This document shows positions 42,960 to 51,538 of a stretch of 64,000 bases of DNA, piece by piece. A program made the translations under genes and the position numbers. Below the pieces are notes generated by a model that did not search any database, was not told the origin of the DNA, and worked only from the letters and a program-made list of their open reading frames with translations. The DNA is from Sphingobacterium athyrii (GTDB taxonomy: Bacteria; Bacteroidota; Bacteroidia; Sphingobacteriales; Sphingobacteriaceae). The stretch is from the NCBI RefSeq assembly GCF_003071065.1, contig NZ_QCXX01000010.1, forward strand, positions 124,614 through 188,613. Direction: 5' to 3'. Position 1 is the stretch's first letter. Each line of letters starts with the position of its first letter.

Positions 42960-45900
42960 TGAAAGTGTTGTTAACAGCGCTTTTTACAAGCGTATTGTTT
43001 TTCGTGAGCAAGGCTCAGGAAAAAATATGGGTACAGGGTACAATTGTTTCAGCTAATGGCGGCAAGGTACTCGTAGGTGCATCCATACGGAACAAAACGT
43101 TGCATAACCAGGCCGCAAGTTCACTGAAAGGGAAATTCGATATTCAGGTAGGTAATAAAGAAGATTCTTTATTGATCAGTTGTATTGGTTATCTCGATAG
43201 GACAGTAGCAGCTGGATTTTTTGAGAAGAATAAGGTCTTAGCCCTTTCTGTCAAAGAGACTTATCTCGAAGAGGCTATTGTCAGTACAGGTTATCAAACA
43301 TTGAAAGCCAATGAGGTGACAGGTGCTATTGATGTGGTAGATAATAAGATGCTCAATCAGCAGGTGGGAACTAATATTTTGGATCGGCTCAATAACATGA
43401 CATCAGCAATTCGTTTCGACAATCAGCCGATTCAAAATGCCGACCTGCAGAAACTGAATATCTCTGTACGGGGTCTGAGTACAATCAACGGAAATCTGGA
43501 TCCACTCATAGTGCTCGACGGTTTTATCTATGAAGGTGATATCAGTAATATTGATCCCAATAGCATTGAGAGTGTATCTATCTTGAAAGATGCTGCCGCG
43601 AGTGCAATATGGGGCGCACGTGCTGGGAATGGTGTGATCGTCATGACTTCAAAAAAGGGTGCTTTCTCCAAAGAGCAGATGACAAAAATAACGCTCTCGA
43701 ATACAATAATTCTGAAGGAAAATAATGATCTGAATAAAATCTATCAGCCCCAAAATGCTGATTTTATAGCGCTAGAGAAATATCTTTTTGAAAAGGGTTA
43801 TTACGATTCGGAATTGTTATATCAGCCATATCTAGCACAGTCGCCAGTGATCGACCTGTTGGATAGGCGCAAGCGTAACCTTATTTCCCCGGCAGATTCG
43901 GCCAGCGGTATAGCTAAATTCATGAGGCAAAATGGACGACAAAATTATATGGACGCTTTTTATAATGTGCCATTTGTCAATCAACACGCCTTGAATATAT
44001 CGGGCGGAGGGACACGCAACTCCTATGGATTTGGTATTGGATATACGGGGAATAAATCCGAACTGGATGCTTTTGATCGAAAAATTAATATTCAACTGTC
44101 CAATAGTTTCAGGCCTACCGACAATATACAGTTAGACTTACAGGTGCTGTATACAAATCAGGATAGTAGAAATGGCAAACCTGAATTCTCATCGTTGAGC
44201 TATGGCAGTATGAAGGCTCCATATCTTCAATTTCTAAAGGAAGATGGAACTGAAATTCCATTTGAAAAGGAGTATAGGGGCAGTTATCTGAAAGAAAACT
44301 ATGCGAAAGGTTATCTGCCATGGGATTACTATCCACTGTCGGAATACAAATATGCAAAAGACCGACGGCAGAATAATGAATGGTTTTCGAGCCTGAACCT
44401 GAAATATAAGGTATTGCCGTACCTTCACCTGAATATGGGCGGACAGATTCAGCAACAGCGCACAGAGAATAACGAGCTGAATGCGTTGGAAAGTTATGAA
44501 GCACGTAAGTGGATCAATGAGTTTACTATCATTGGTACAGGTACCACACCTACAAAATATAATATTCCTCTCGGTGGTATCAAACGCTATTCAGCTGCTG
44601 AGGGAAGATCGTATACCATGCGTGGTCAAATTGATTTTAACAAATCTATAGGTCGGCATCTGCTGGTCGGTATTCTTGGTGGAGAGGTACGGGAGAATAG
44701 GTCGAACACAAATTCCTATACAGCCTATGGATACAATGAATTGCCGATGTCAAGCACTTCGGTGGACTTTGTAACTCGCTTTCCAACTTTGCCAGATGAT
44801 GGCATGCGGCGGATACCGGGAGCGCCTCAGTTTTTTAAAAATGTAAATCGATTTGTTTCGCTTTATACCAATATAAGCGATCGTTTTATGGACCGTTACG
44901 GCCTATCTATGAGTTTGCGTAAAGACGGGGCTAATATCTTTGGCGCATCGACCAATGATAGATGGTCGCCGCTCTGGTCCGTAGGCGGATCTTGGGACAT
45001 TCATAAGGAGGCTTTCTTTAAGCTGGCCCTGTTTGATTATCTGAAATTGAGGGCAACTTACGGAACGAGTGGTAACGTAGATCTGCGACGATCGCCAGAT
45101 CCAATTGCCTATATCGGCTCGGCAACTTATACCAGCTATCCAATGTATCAGATAAGCACCTTGAATGATCCCTTGCTAAAATGGGAAAGAGTGGCAACCA
45201 CTAACTTTGGTCTGGATTTTTCATTAAGAAGAGGAAGATTGTCCGGACGTATTGACTACTATGTAAAGAAAGGCAAGGATCTATATGGACTGAGCGAATA
45301 CGATTATACGGCATGGGGCTTACAGGGTACAGTTGTCAAGAATTTGGCAGGAATGCGGGGGCAAGGATTTGACATTGACTTAAATTCAAAGAATATAAGC
45401 GGAAAGATCAACTGGGATACGCGAATGATAATAAGCCTAAATAGGAACAAAACAACGCAATATTACAACCTACAAAACAGTATCACATCCTTTCTCTCGG
45501 GTGGAAATACCATCACACCGATCGTCGGTAAACCGCTGAACGCATTGGCGGCCTATAAATGGATGGGGTTGAATGAATTTGGTGAAGGGCAGGGCTTGCT
45601 GGATGGGCAGCTAAGCACAAACTATACGGCCATACGTAATCAGGCCGATGCATTACCAGAAGGAAATGAAAGTATCGTTTATTTTGGATCCTCCAAACCT
45701 CAGGTCTTTGGTAATGTAATCAACACACTGTCTTGGAAGTCTTTGATTTTTTCTTTCAACGTCAGTTTTAAGGGGAACTATTATGTAAGACGTCCTGTGA
45801 CGTCCTATTTTTCATTGTTTGCCAACGGTACGGCCTATCCGGACTTTGATCAGCGATGGCAGCGGCCGGGGGATGAACAGCATACGCAGGTTCCCGGTAT

Positions 45901-46171
45901 GAAATATCCTATAAATTCAATGTCAGACACATTCTATCAATATGCTGATATCAATGTCTATAAAGGGGATCATCTGCGGCTGGAATATGTTTCGCTAACC
46001 TGGCAAGGTAAGTATACCGTCGGAAATCGTGCATTTAATATGGGGCTGTCAGCAAATGCGGCCAACCTAGGGGTACTATGGCGTGCAAACAAGCTCGGTA
46101 TCGATCCGGAATTTCCGTACCAATTAAGTCCACCGAAGACATTTTCCATTGGATTAAAAATTGATTATTGA
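42959..46171 (+). CDS. SusC/RagA-family TonB-dependent receptor (second pair)
   Basis: 1070 residues: signal peptide ending FVSKAQ, a carboxypeptidase-regulatory-like domain (residues 25-105), a plug domain with EEAIVSTGYQTLKANEVTGA, ISVRGLSTING and SAIWGARAGNGVIVM, and a barrel ending with an aromatic residue (IGLKIDY). There is no STN domain. It overlaps the upstream thioredoxin gene and precedes SusD by 13 bases. Pairing with a thioredoxin suggests cargo that is a peptide, a metal complex or a disulfide-containing molecule and not a plain glycan; this is inference from context. Confidence 0.95.
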   Translation: MKVLLTALFTSVLFFVSKAQEKIWVQGTIVSANGGKVLVGASIRNKTLHNQAASSLKGKFDIQVGNKEDSLLISCIGYLDRTVAAGFFEKNKVLALSVKETYLEEAIVSTGYQTLKANEVTGAIDVVDNKMLNQQVGTNILDRLNNMTSAIRFDNQPIQNADLQKLNISVRGLSTINGNLDPLIVLDGFIYEGDISNIDPNSIESVSILKDAAASAIWGARAGNGVIVMTSKKGAFSKEQMTKITLSNTIILKENNDLNKIYQPQNADFIALEKYLFEKGYYDSELLYQPYLAQSPVIDLLDRRKRNLISPADSASGIAKFMRQNGRQNYMDAFYNVPFVNQHALNISGGGTRNSYGFGIGYTGNKSELDAFDRKINIQLSNSFRPTDNIQLDLQVLYTNQDSRNGKPEFSSLSYGSMKAPYLQFLKEDGTEIPFEKEYRGSYLKENYAKGYLPWDYYPLSEYKYAKDRRQNNEWFSSLNLKYKVLPYLHLNMGGQIQQQRTENNELNALESYEARKWINEFTIIGTGTTPTKYNIPLGGIKRYSAAEGRSYTMRGQIDFNKSIGRHLLVGILGGEVRENRSNTNSYTAYGYNELPMSSTSVDFVTRFPTLPDDGMRRIPGAPQFFKNVNRFVSLYTNISDRFMDRYGLSMSLRKDGANIFGASTNDRWSPLWSVGGSWDIHKEAFFKLALFDYLKLRATYGTSGNVDLRRSPDPIAYIGSATYTSYPMYQISTLNDPLLKWERVATTNFGLDFSLRRGRLSGRIDYYVKKGKDLYGLSEYDYTAWGLQGTVVKNLAGMRGQGFDIDLNSKNISGKINWDTRMIISLNRNKTTQYYNLQNSITSFLSGGNTITPIVGKPLNALAAYKWMGLNEFGEGQGLLDGQLSTNYTAIRNQADALPEGNESIVYFGSSKPQVFGNVINTLSWKSLIFSFNVSFKGNYYVRRPVTSYFSLFANGTAYPDFDQRWQRPGDEQHTQVPGMKYPINSMSDTFYQYADINVYKGDHLRLEYVSLTWQGKYTVGNRAFNMGLSANAANLGVLWRANKLGIDPEFPYQLSPPKTFSIGLKIDY

Positions 46172-46184
46172 TCTAATATCATAA

Positions 46185-47543
46185 ATGATGAAAAGATTTC
46201 TTAACATATTGTGGCTAGGGGTAATTGTTTTCTCCTTGTCCGCCTGTCAAAAATATTTAGAAGTGCAGTCAAACTATGGTTTGGCTGTACCGAATAGTTT
46301 GGACGACTTACAAAAGCTATTGGATGATAGTCAGATTATGAATCTGAAGTTTCCTTCTTTTGGGGAAGCGTCGGCAGATAATTATTATCTGAGCCAATCC
46401 GTATATGATGCATTGATTGACTATGGCCAACAGACCTATATCTGGCAGAATGATCATATGAATTTCGGAAATGACTGGTCCTCATCGTACAGCACTGTTT
46501 ACAATAGCAACCTCGTGTTGGACCGTATAAAAAAGATCAATCGAGATGAAAGTAATGCTAATCAATATGATGCCATTTATGCTTCTGCTAAATTTTATCA
46601 GGCGAGCCAATATCTAGCGTTATTATGGACCTATTCAAAAGCCTATACCCAAGAATCGAAAACAGATATGGGGATTGTGCTGCGAAACAGTTCGGATTTT
46701 CATGCCCCATCGTATCGGTCATCCATAGCGGAGTGTTACGAAAAAGTAATCACAGACCTGAAAGAATGTAGTGGTATGCTTCCTGAGAAAACCAGTCATG
46801 TCATGCGTCCCAACAAATATGCGGCTTATGCGACATTGGCTCGCGCTTACCTATCAATGCAGGTATATGATTCGGCCAATTATTATGTTGATTTAGCCCT
46901 AAAATACAATGCTGACCTGCTTGATTTTAATAATTTATCAGAAGTAAAGATGACGGCATCCTACCCATTTACGATTTTTAATAAAGAGACTTTGTTTTAC
47001 GCTGAATTATTAGTAAATATCAATTTGACTAGTTCGCGTGCTTTGACTGATACGCTCCTGTATCGGTCTTATGAAAGTAATGATCTGCGCAGGTCAGCAT
47101 ACTTCAAAGTAGCAGCCGATGGAACGACTACTTTCAAAGGCAGTTACGCAGGATCTTCTAAACTTTTTTCGGGAATAGCAACGGACGAGCTGTATCTTAT
47201 GCGTGCGGAATGCAATGTGAGAATGGGAAATGTAGAGGCAGGAATGGCGGACTTAAACTATCTACTCAGGTACAGGTATAAGGTGGGCACATTTATTCCT
47301 TATGTGATAAAAGACAAAACAGAAGCACTGGCTTTAATCTTAAAAGAACGAAGAAAGGAATTACTTTATAGGGGGCTGAGATGGATAGACCTTAAACGGT
47401 TGAATGCAGAAGGAAGAGAGATTTCAATAGCAAGGAAACTAAATGGGCAATTGATTGCTTTACAGCCAAATTCCAACGCTTATGCACTTCCTCTTCCTGA
47501 AGATATCATTAGATTGACGGGAATGCAACAAAATCCGAAATAA
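46185..47543 (+). CDS. RagB/SusD-family outer-membrane lipoprotein (second pair)
   Basis: 452 residues with lipobox LSAC (Cys21 counting from the first of two ATGs). The SusD/RagB fold is visible in QYDAIYASAKFYQASQYLAL and YAAYATLARAYLSMQVYDSA, and the C-terminal LILKERRKELLYRGLRWIDL with YALPLPEDI. It is shorter than the carbohydrate-type SusD at 20252, closer in size to RagB-like peptide binders. It ends the operon; a perfect terminator hairpin follows. Confidence 0.93.
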   Translation: MMKRFLNILWLGVIVFSLSACQKYLEVQSNYGLAVPNSLDDLQKLLDDSQIMNLKFPSFGEASADNYYLSQSVYDALIDYGQQTYIWQNDHMNFGNDWSSSYSTVYNSNLVLDRIKKINRDESNANQYDAIYASAKFYQASQYLALLWTYSKAYTQESKTDMGIVLRNSSDFHAPSYRSSIAECYEKVITDLKECSGMLPEKTSHVMRPNKYAAYATLARAYLSMQVYDSANYYVDLALKYNADLLDFNNLSEVKMTASYPFTIFNKETLFYAELLVNINLTSSRALTDTLLYRSYESNDLRRSAYFKVAADGTTTFKGSYAGSSKLFSGIATDELYLMRAECNVRMGNVEAGMADLNYLLRYRYKVGTFIPYVIKDKTEALALILKERRKELLYRGLRWIDLKRLNAEGREISIARKLNGQLIALQPNSNAYALPLPEDIIRLTGMQQNPK

Positions 47544-47566
47544 AGAAAATGTACATAAAAAGAGGG

Positions 47567-47594
47567 AAGGGATAGTCCAAACGGACTATCCCTT
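47567..47594. terminator. Bidirectional terminator, perfect 12-bp stem
   Basis: AAGGGATAGTCC-AAAC-GGACTATCCCTT with A-rich and T-rich flanks, between the SusD gene and the convergent DUF6520 gene. Confidence 0.9.
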
Positions 47595-47603
47595 CTTTTT
47601 CAT

Positions 47604-47987
47604 TTATCCCCTATTGATCGGAGTAAATGGTGTGGAGCTGCTGCCACCAGTTCTAGATGGAATGTGATTTCCACCCGAGGTAGCCGTAGCACCTAACTGA
47701 ATCTTTGCCGGATTCAGCTGATCTGAAGAATTCAGATCTGATTCATCTACAACCTGTGAGCAAGCCATAACGTTTGCACTGTTACAGTCCTCATCGTTGG
47801 ATGTGGTATTCCAAAGTGATGCATCTTTAACCTGATTCGCATCTTTTGGATCACCATGGAAGTAAATAGTTACAGGAGCTAAACTCTTTCCTGCATAAGC
47901 CTCAGCACCTTTAAATGCTGAGAATCCGATAATCATGGCTCCTCCTAATATCATGTAGCCATAATTGTTTAAAAATTTGGTTAGCAT
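47604..47987 (-). CDS. DUF6520-like secreted or membrane-anchored small protein
   Basis: 127 residues from ATG 47987, chosen because GGAGGG lies 8 bases upstream; a longer frame starts at 48014 but overlaps the upstream gene. It has an N-terminal hydrophobic segment (YGYMILGGAMIIGFSAF), then a short domain with TIYFHGDPKDANQVKDASLW and two cysteines (DCNSANVMAC). This pattern is typical of DUF6520 proteins encoded beside MauE-like genes in Bacteroidota. The tail is rich in Gly, Ser and Thr. The stop of the MauE-like gene is 4 bases upstream. Confidence 0.72.
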   Translation of the reverse strand: MLTKFLNNYGYMILGGAMIIGFSAFKGAEAYAGKSLAPVTIYFHGDPKDANQVKDASLWNTTSNDEDCNSANVMACSQVVDESDLNSSDQLNPAKIQLGATATSGGNHIPSRTGGSSSTPFTPINRG

Positions 47988-47991
47988 GTAG

Positions 47992-48723
47992 CTACCCTCC
48001 TTTCTGTACAGCAAGCCATCTATTGGTTAGTAAAGATGTTGGCTTGCTACTTTTTTTTGTAAATAATTGTCGGTACGGTCCTGAGTACCGATCGTATCTG
48101 TATGCCAGGCTGCCTACTATAGGCCTACTGACGTCGTTGTGTTCTGGATAATAATATAGACTGTCCGGTGCATACCATACATCCTTTGACTTTGTATAAT
48201 GGATATTCCTGTAGCTGATGGCTCCCATTGCTATAAAGCAAATCAGAAATAATGCGATGTTTGTCTTGCCCGTGATTACTCGCTCGCTATATTTGGCGAC
48301 CTTGCGATGCAACCCCCATCCCGTTATAGAAAGGCCAAGAATCACAATATTTATCAATAGATGCGCAGTCCAGGAAATACGGCTCAGAAAGCTTGTGCAC
48401 ATACAGGGTTTCTGTGCATAGACATTTAATACGCCTAATCCAATATAGATCGTAAAAACGATGATCAATAGGGTGGAGGCTCTCCATCCCCATGCACGCA
48501 GTCCGACTGATGGTATGGCTAGTAATATCCCAACAGCGATTTCCATGAGCGGAAGTAACCAAAAGAGTATTGGAGCCAGATAACTGATTATGGGCTGCTG
48601 CTCGAGAGCAATCCGAAACGCGCTCAGCTGCCAGATCTTGTCCATACCTACATAGATCCAAAAAAGGATCATTACCGACCGAAGGATCTTATATATGATG
48701 CTACTTGTTTTATTCGCTTCCAT
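47992..48723 (-). CDS. MauE/DoxX-like redox-associated membrane protein
   Basis: 243 residues with about five membrane helices. It has the MauE/DoxX arrangement: a first helix ending WIYVGMDKIWQL, then LLPLMEIAVGILLAI, and a KPCMCTSFLSRISWTAHLLI segment with a C-x-C pair on the loop after helix four, where redox-active MauE relatives have cysteines. The C-terminal 70 residues are extracytoplasmic and tyrosine-rich. Together with DUF6520 and the convergent thioredoxin-SusCD operon it suggests a thiol-redox function at the envelope. Transcription would start within or before the 21-bp repeat array. Confidence 0.78.
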   Translation of the reverse strand: MEANKTSSIIYKILRSVMILFWIYVGMDKIWQLSAFRIALEQQPIISYLAPILFWLLPLMEIAVGILLAIPSVGLRAWGWRASTLLIIVFTIYIGLGVLNVYAQKPCMCTSFLSRISWTAHLLINIVILGLSITGWGLHRKVAKYSERVITGKTNIALFLICFIAMGAISYRNIHYTKSKDVWYAPDSLYYYPEHNDVSRPIVGSLAYRYDRYSGPYRQLFTKKSSKPTSLLTNRWLAVQKGG

Positions 48724-48731
48724 AGCTTTAA

Positions 48732-48952
48732 TTATTTGTACTGTGGTAGTTATTATTTCTTTCCGCTGATTTATTATTTCCGGCTGCGGTTTTATTATTT
48801 TCGTTTTCCAGCCTTAACTATCTAGTTTAGCACCTTTATTATTTATACTTAACTTATGCTAACTATTTGTATTTCTCTCCTAACTATTTATATCCCGGGC
48901 TTAATTATTTGTATTGCCGTGTTAATTATTTTTGAATGGGCTTTTATTATTT
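48732..48952. repeat. 21-bp periodic array of TTAATTATTT motifs, 11 copies
   Basis: The core TTATTT (variants CTATTT, CTATCT), usually preceded by TTAA, starts at 48732, 48753, 48774, 48795, 48818, 48839, 48863, 48884, 48905, 48926 and 48947. Eight of the ten spacings are exactly 21, the others 23 and 24. The intervening bases are unrelated. It lies immediately upstream of the MauE-like gene, 9 bases from its start codon, so it covers that promoter. Confidence 0.9.
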
Positions 48953-48959
48953 CTATGCT

Positions 48960-49300
48960 TCTTTAAAAACAGGGCGCCGTACCTGCCCCTCCATTAGGTA
49001 CAGCGGCCTGCCTGAGCGTCAGCTTCTACTTTTTCGTACGCCTTAAATCAAAGGTACCACGGAAAATAGGCGAGCGTAGGTGTAACGAAATGACTAATTC
49101 GGAGAGTTCACCTGCCTCTATTCGGTTTAAACAAAGGGTGGGATGTAGTGAAGGGGTAATATGGTGGCAAAAAGGTTAGGTGCGGCTTCTTGGTAAAACC
49201 ATTGGTTTTAGGATTGTAATGGCTGTTTTTGATAGATAGAACGAATGTGCTGAGGGGGTGTAACGCTAACATACCCCTATTTTTTTTAATTCTGTGTATT
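48960..49300. other. Intergenic region with a GTAC-containing hairpin
   Basis: No gene visible. GCCGTACCT (48976-48984) pairs with AGGTACAGCGGC (48996-49007) with a small bulge, and may end the minus-strand transcript from 49301. The rest is unremarkable. Confidence 0.4.
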
Positions 49301-50389
49301 TTATTTATTTAATTCGGGAAATTGTTCATTCAGCTCGGCAAGCATGGTGTTTAATACTCTACGGATACGTACAGCTGCATGAAATTCAGCACTTTTGTCC
49401 ATCCTTGTCAGGCTATGGGCAGAAAGTAAGGTGCCCTCCCTCGTTTTGATGAGTTTGGAAAACTCCTCGGCAACTTCTTTTTTCTCAGACGAGCGCATGA
49501 TATTAGCCTTGACAGCGATGTGCATCCAGATCTTGAGCTCCTTGCCATTGAAATTGCTATGGATAAATCGTTGTGAATGATCATGCAATGTTGAATGCGG
49601 TTGCGTATTTTCGGCCTGAATGTACTCGCACATCAACTCAAGCAAACTCCTTCGATTGCTGTCATACGCAAAGTTGGGAATGCAGGAGAAATGTTTTGGA
49701 AAGCGTAATAGCGCATCCATAAATGAGGGATCTGAAATGTACAGCTCTTTCCAGCGGTTAAAGAATCCCATGTGGTTAAAATTGAAATTGACCATCACTA
49801 CTAAAAACCGGTAATGCCAGTTCTTACCTTGGCGCTTGTCTTGTGCCAACTGCCGTAGCGATTCGACCAATTGGATCAGATAATCTTGATGTCGGTATTG
49901 AATATAAGGGATCTTGCCATTTTCAAATAGACTGTCCATGGCTGAAAGAATTTCACCAAGATAAACTTGTGGTATGTCTTTTTGAGCAAGACTATCGAGG
50001 ATATAGGGCATATTGATGTAGACATATGCATACATCCTTTTGCGGTAATGGCTTGGTAAGGATGTAGCAGGATCGATGTCTCTTTTAAATAAAAATTCAA
50101 TACGTTCGAGCAAGTCTTCCAGCGCTACTAACGCCGTACGGTCTCCGATATTGTTATCCCTACAGAAGCTATCGAGTTTTTGGTGTAGACGAAGTAATTG
50201 GGTATGGTATAGACGCACAGCCTGACTGGCGGAGTCGACATTACTGATCTGCCGGAAGGCCTGTAATGACAGCGCAAAATTATCGGAGCAGGCCACTGAA
50301 ATCTCGTGTAAACGTGCCTGCGCTCCCTTGTTTTCCAAGTGATCCAAAGCTTCGATAAGTAAAGTCAGTGGGTATAGACTTACAATCAT
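49301..50389 (-). CDS. Unknown helical cytosolic protein, 362 aa
   Basis: Starts at ATG 50389 behind an unusually strong ribosome-binding site (AAAGGAGGT, 6 bases upstream); the longer frame from 50422 is rejected. It is predicted all alpha-helical, with no signal or membrane segment. Characteristic parts: MIVSLYPLTLLIEALDHLEN, WHYRFLVVMVNFNFNHMGFF in the middle, and a C-terminal WMHIAVKANIMRSSEKKEVA. No family was recognised. The start codon overlaps the stop of the membrane protein gene upstream (ATGA), so the two are translationally coupled and likely act together. Confidence 0.7.
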   Translation of the reverse strand: MIVSLYPLTLLIEALDHLENKGAQARLHEISVACSDNFALSLQAFRQISNVDSASQAVRLYHTQLLRLHQKLDSFCRDNNIGDRTALVALEDLLERIEFLFKRDIDPATSLPSHYRKRMYAYVYINMPYILDSLAQKDIPQVYLGEILSAMDSLFENGKIPYIQYRHQDYLIQLVESLRQLAQDKRQGKNWHYRFLVVMVNFNFNHMGFFNRWKELYISDPSFMDALLRFPKHFSCIPNFAYDSNRRSLLELMCEYIQAENTQPHSTLHDHSQRFIHSNFNGKELKIWMHIAVKANIMRSSEKKEVAEEFSKLIKTREGTLLSAHSLTRMDKSAEFHAAVRIRRVLNTMLAELNEQFPELNK

Positions 50390-51078
50390 TTGTACCTCCT
50401 TTTGATATCTTTGTGGTACCACGGCCAGCCATAGACCCCAGGATGCATTTGCAGCAGGAGTGTGTCACCTACATTGGTCTGTTCATGTAACTGTGGGTTG
50501 ACGTTTATGGACACCGTTTGCTCTTGCCCTTCATGCTTGAACGAAAACCACAATTCATGGATGTCACAACAAGGAGGGCATTTTTGGATGACAATGGCAG
50601 GTATGCGTACAGCTTTCGCATTTGGGATATGCTGACAATTGGCCATAATCAGCAGCATACGTATATACCAGATACAGGCAAGGATCATAATCGGAAATTG
50701 GATCCCATAAAGTTTGAAAAGGTTTATCTTTCTCCAAGAAAATAGATGTGCTAGCACACAGACGATGAAGGCTATCGGTATGCCTTTTCTTACAGCTGTC
50801 CAAAATGGCTGGGAACTGATCAATAGCTGATAGGGGAGGCGATCAAATAATGCTATGCTGCTAACTTGGATACAGGCAAAAAAGATAAAGAAAAGCTGCA
50901 TCACGCGCTCTTGGTTGCGGATCTCTAAAAAGGGGATAAGCACGACCAGTACACCAATGCTATATACACGTTGGTCATGTGTCCGCGCCCAAAAAAGCCC
51001 ATATAAGGTAATCAATACAGCAATCGTAATAAATATATAATTGCGGCTAAATGGGAGGACTGTTTTTGTTGTTCTCAT
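50386..51078 (-). CDS. Unknown membrane protein, 230 aa, four or five TM helices
   Basis: Hydrophobic segments near residues 12-30, 38-50, 60-78, 95-112 and 120-145 are followed by a soluble C-terminal domain of about 80 residues with three closely spaced cysteines (QKCPPCCDIHELWF) and beta-like strands (DTLLLQMHPGVYGWPWY). The family was not recognised. The C-terminal domain may bind a metal or form a disulfide (inference). It is the first gene of a two-gene operon and is preceded by a 20-21-bp direct-repeat array. Confidence 0.72.
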   Translation of the reverse strand: MRTTKTVLPFSRNYIFITIAVLITLYGLFWARTHDQRVYSIGVLVVLIPFLEIRNQERVMQLFFIFFACIQVSSIALFDRLPYQLLISSQPFWTAVRKGIPIAFIVCVLAHLFSWRKINLFKLYGIQFPIMILACIWYIRMLLIMANCQHIPNAKAVRIPAIVIQKCPPCCDIHELWFSFKHEGQEQTVSINVNPQLHEQTNVGDTLLLQMHPGVYGWPWYHKDIKRRYK

Positions 51079-51538
51079 GATCTATGGGTTTATAATCAGT
51101 GAACTATTACTTTTCAAAAATACCGATAACGACAGGAAATTTTTGCTGAATACCGCCTTAATTTCAACGAAGACCTGTTTTTTACAACGAAGGCTGATTT
51201 CTTTACAACGAAAGGTGCATTTTAAACAATAAAGGTTGAAAATTTTCATCCAACAGGGTAATTATTTAGGTTAGAGGGCGGAATGAAAAGGCCTATTTTT
51301 GAACTAGAAATATTGTTTAAAAAATAATTGGCTAAATTTATATAGTAAACATTTCTTCGTATAGGGAAATTTTTAACAAGAGTCCTTAAGCAATATCTAG
51401 CCATATATGCTTGAAGGAACCTCGGTATGTTGAAAAGTAATTTATAATAAGGTAAACTCTACCCGAATGAGAAAGAGCAAGCAAACTTGATGCGCATGTA
51501 TGTTTGGATAGAGCTTTGATAAAATAGTATTGGAGTAT
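51079..51538. promoter_or_regulatory. Divergent control region with 20-21-bp direct repeats
   Basis: Between the membrane-protein operon and the LytTR gene, CAACGAAG-type cores start at 51166 (AACGA), 51186, 51207 and 51228 (AATAA), spaced 20, 21 and 21 bases. Each is followed by a purine pair and unrelated filler, and three are preceded by TTT(A)C. On the minus strand the core reads CTTCGTTG. The period is that of LytTR binding sites (pairs of 9-bp direct repeats with about 12-bp spacers), and the neighbouring gene encodes a LytTR-like protein. The 300 bases after the array hold nothing else recognisable. Confidence 0.65.

Noticed and set aside
48732..48952. CRISPR or simple AT microsatellite
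   Set aside because: The core is about 10 bases on a 21-bp step with unrelated filler, too short for CRISPR and not a simple repeat of one unit.
49301..50389. RteC-like regulator
   Set aside because: Only a vague helical C-terminal similarity was seen; no convincing conserved blocks.
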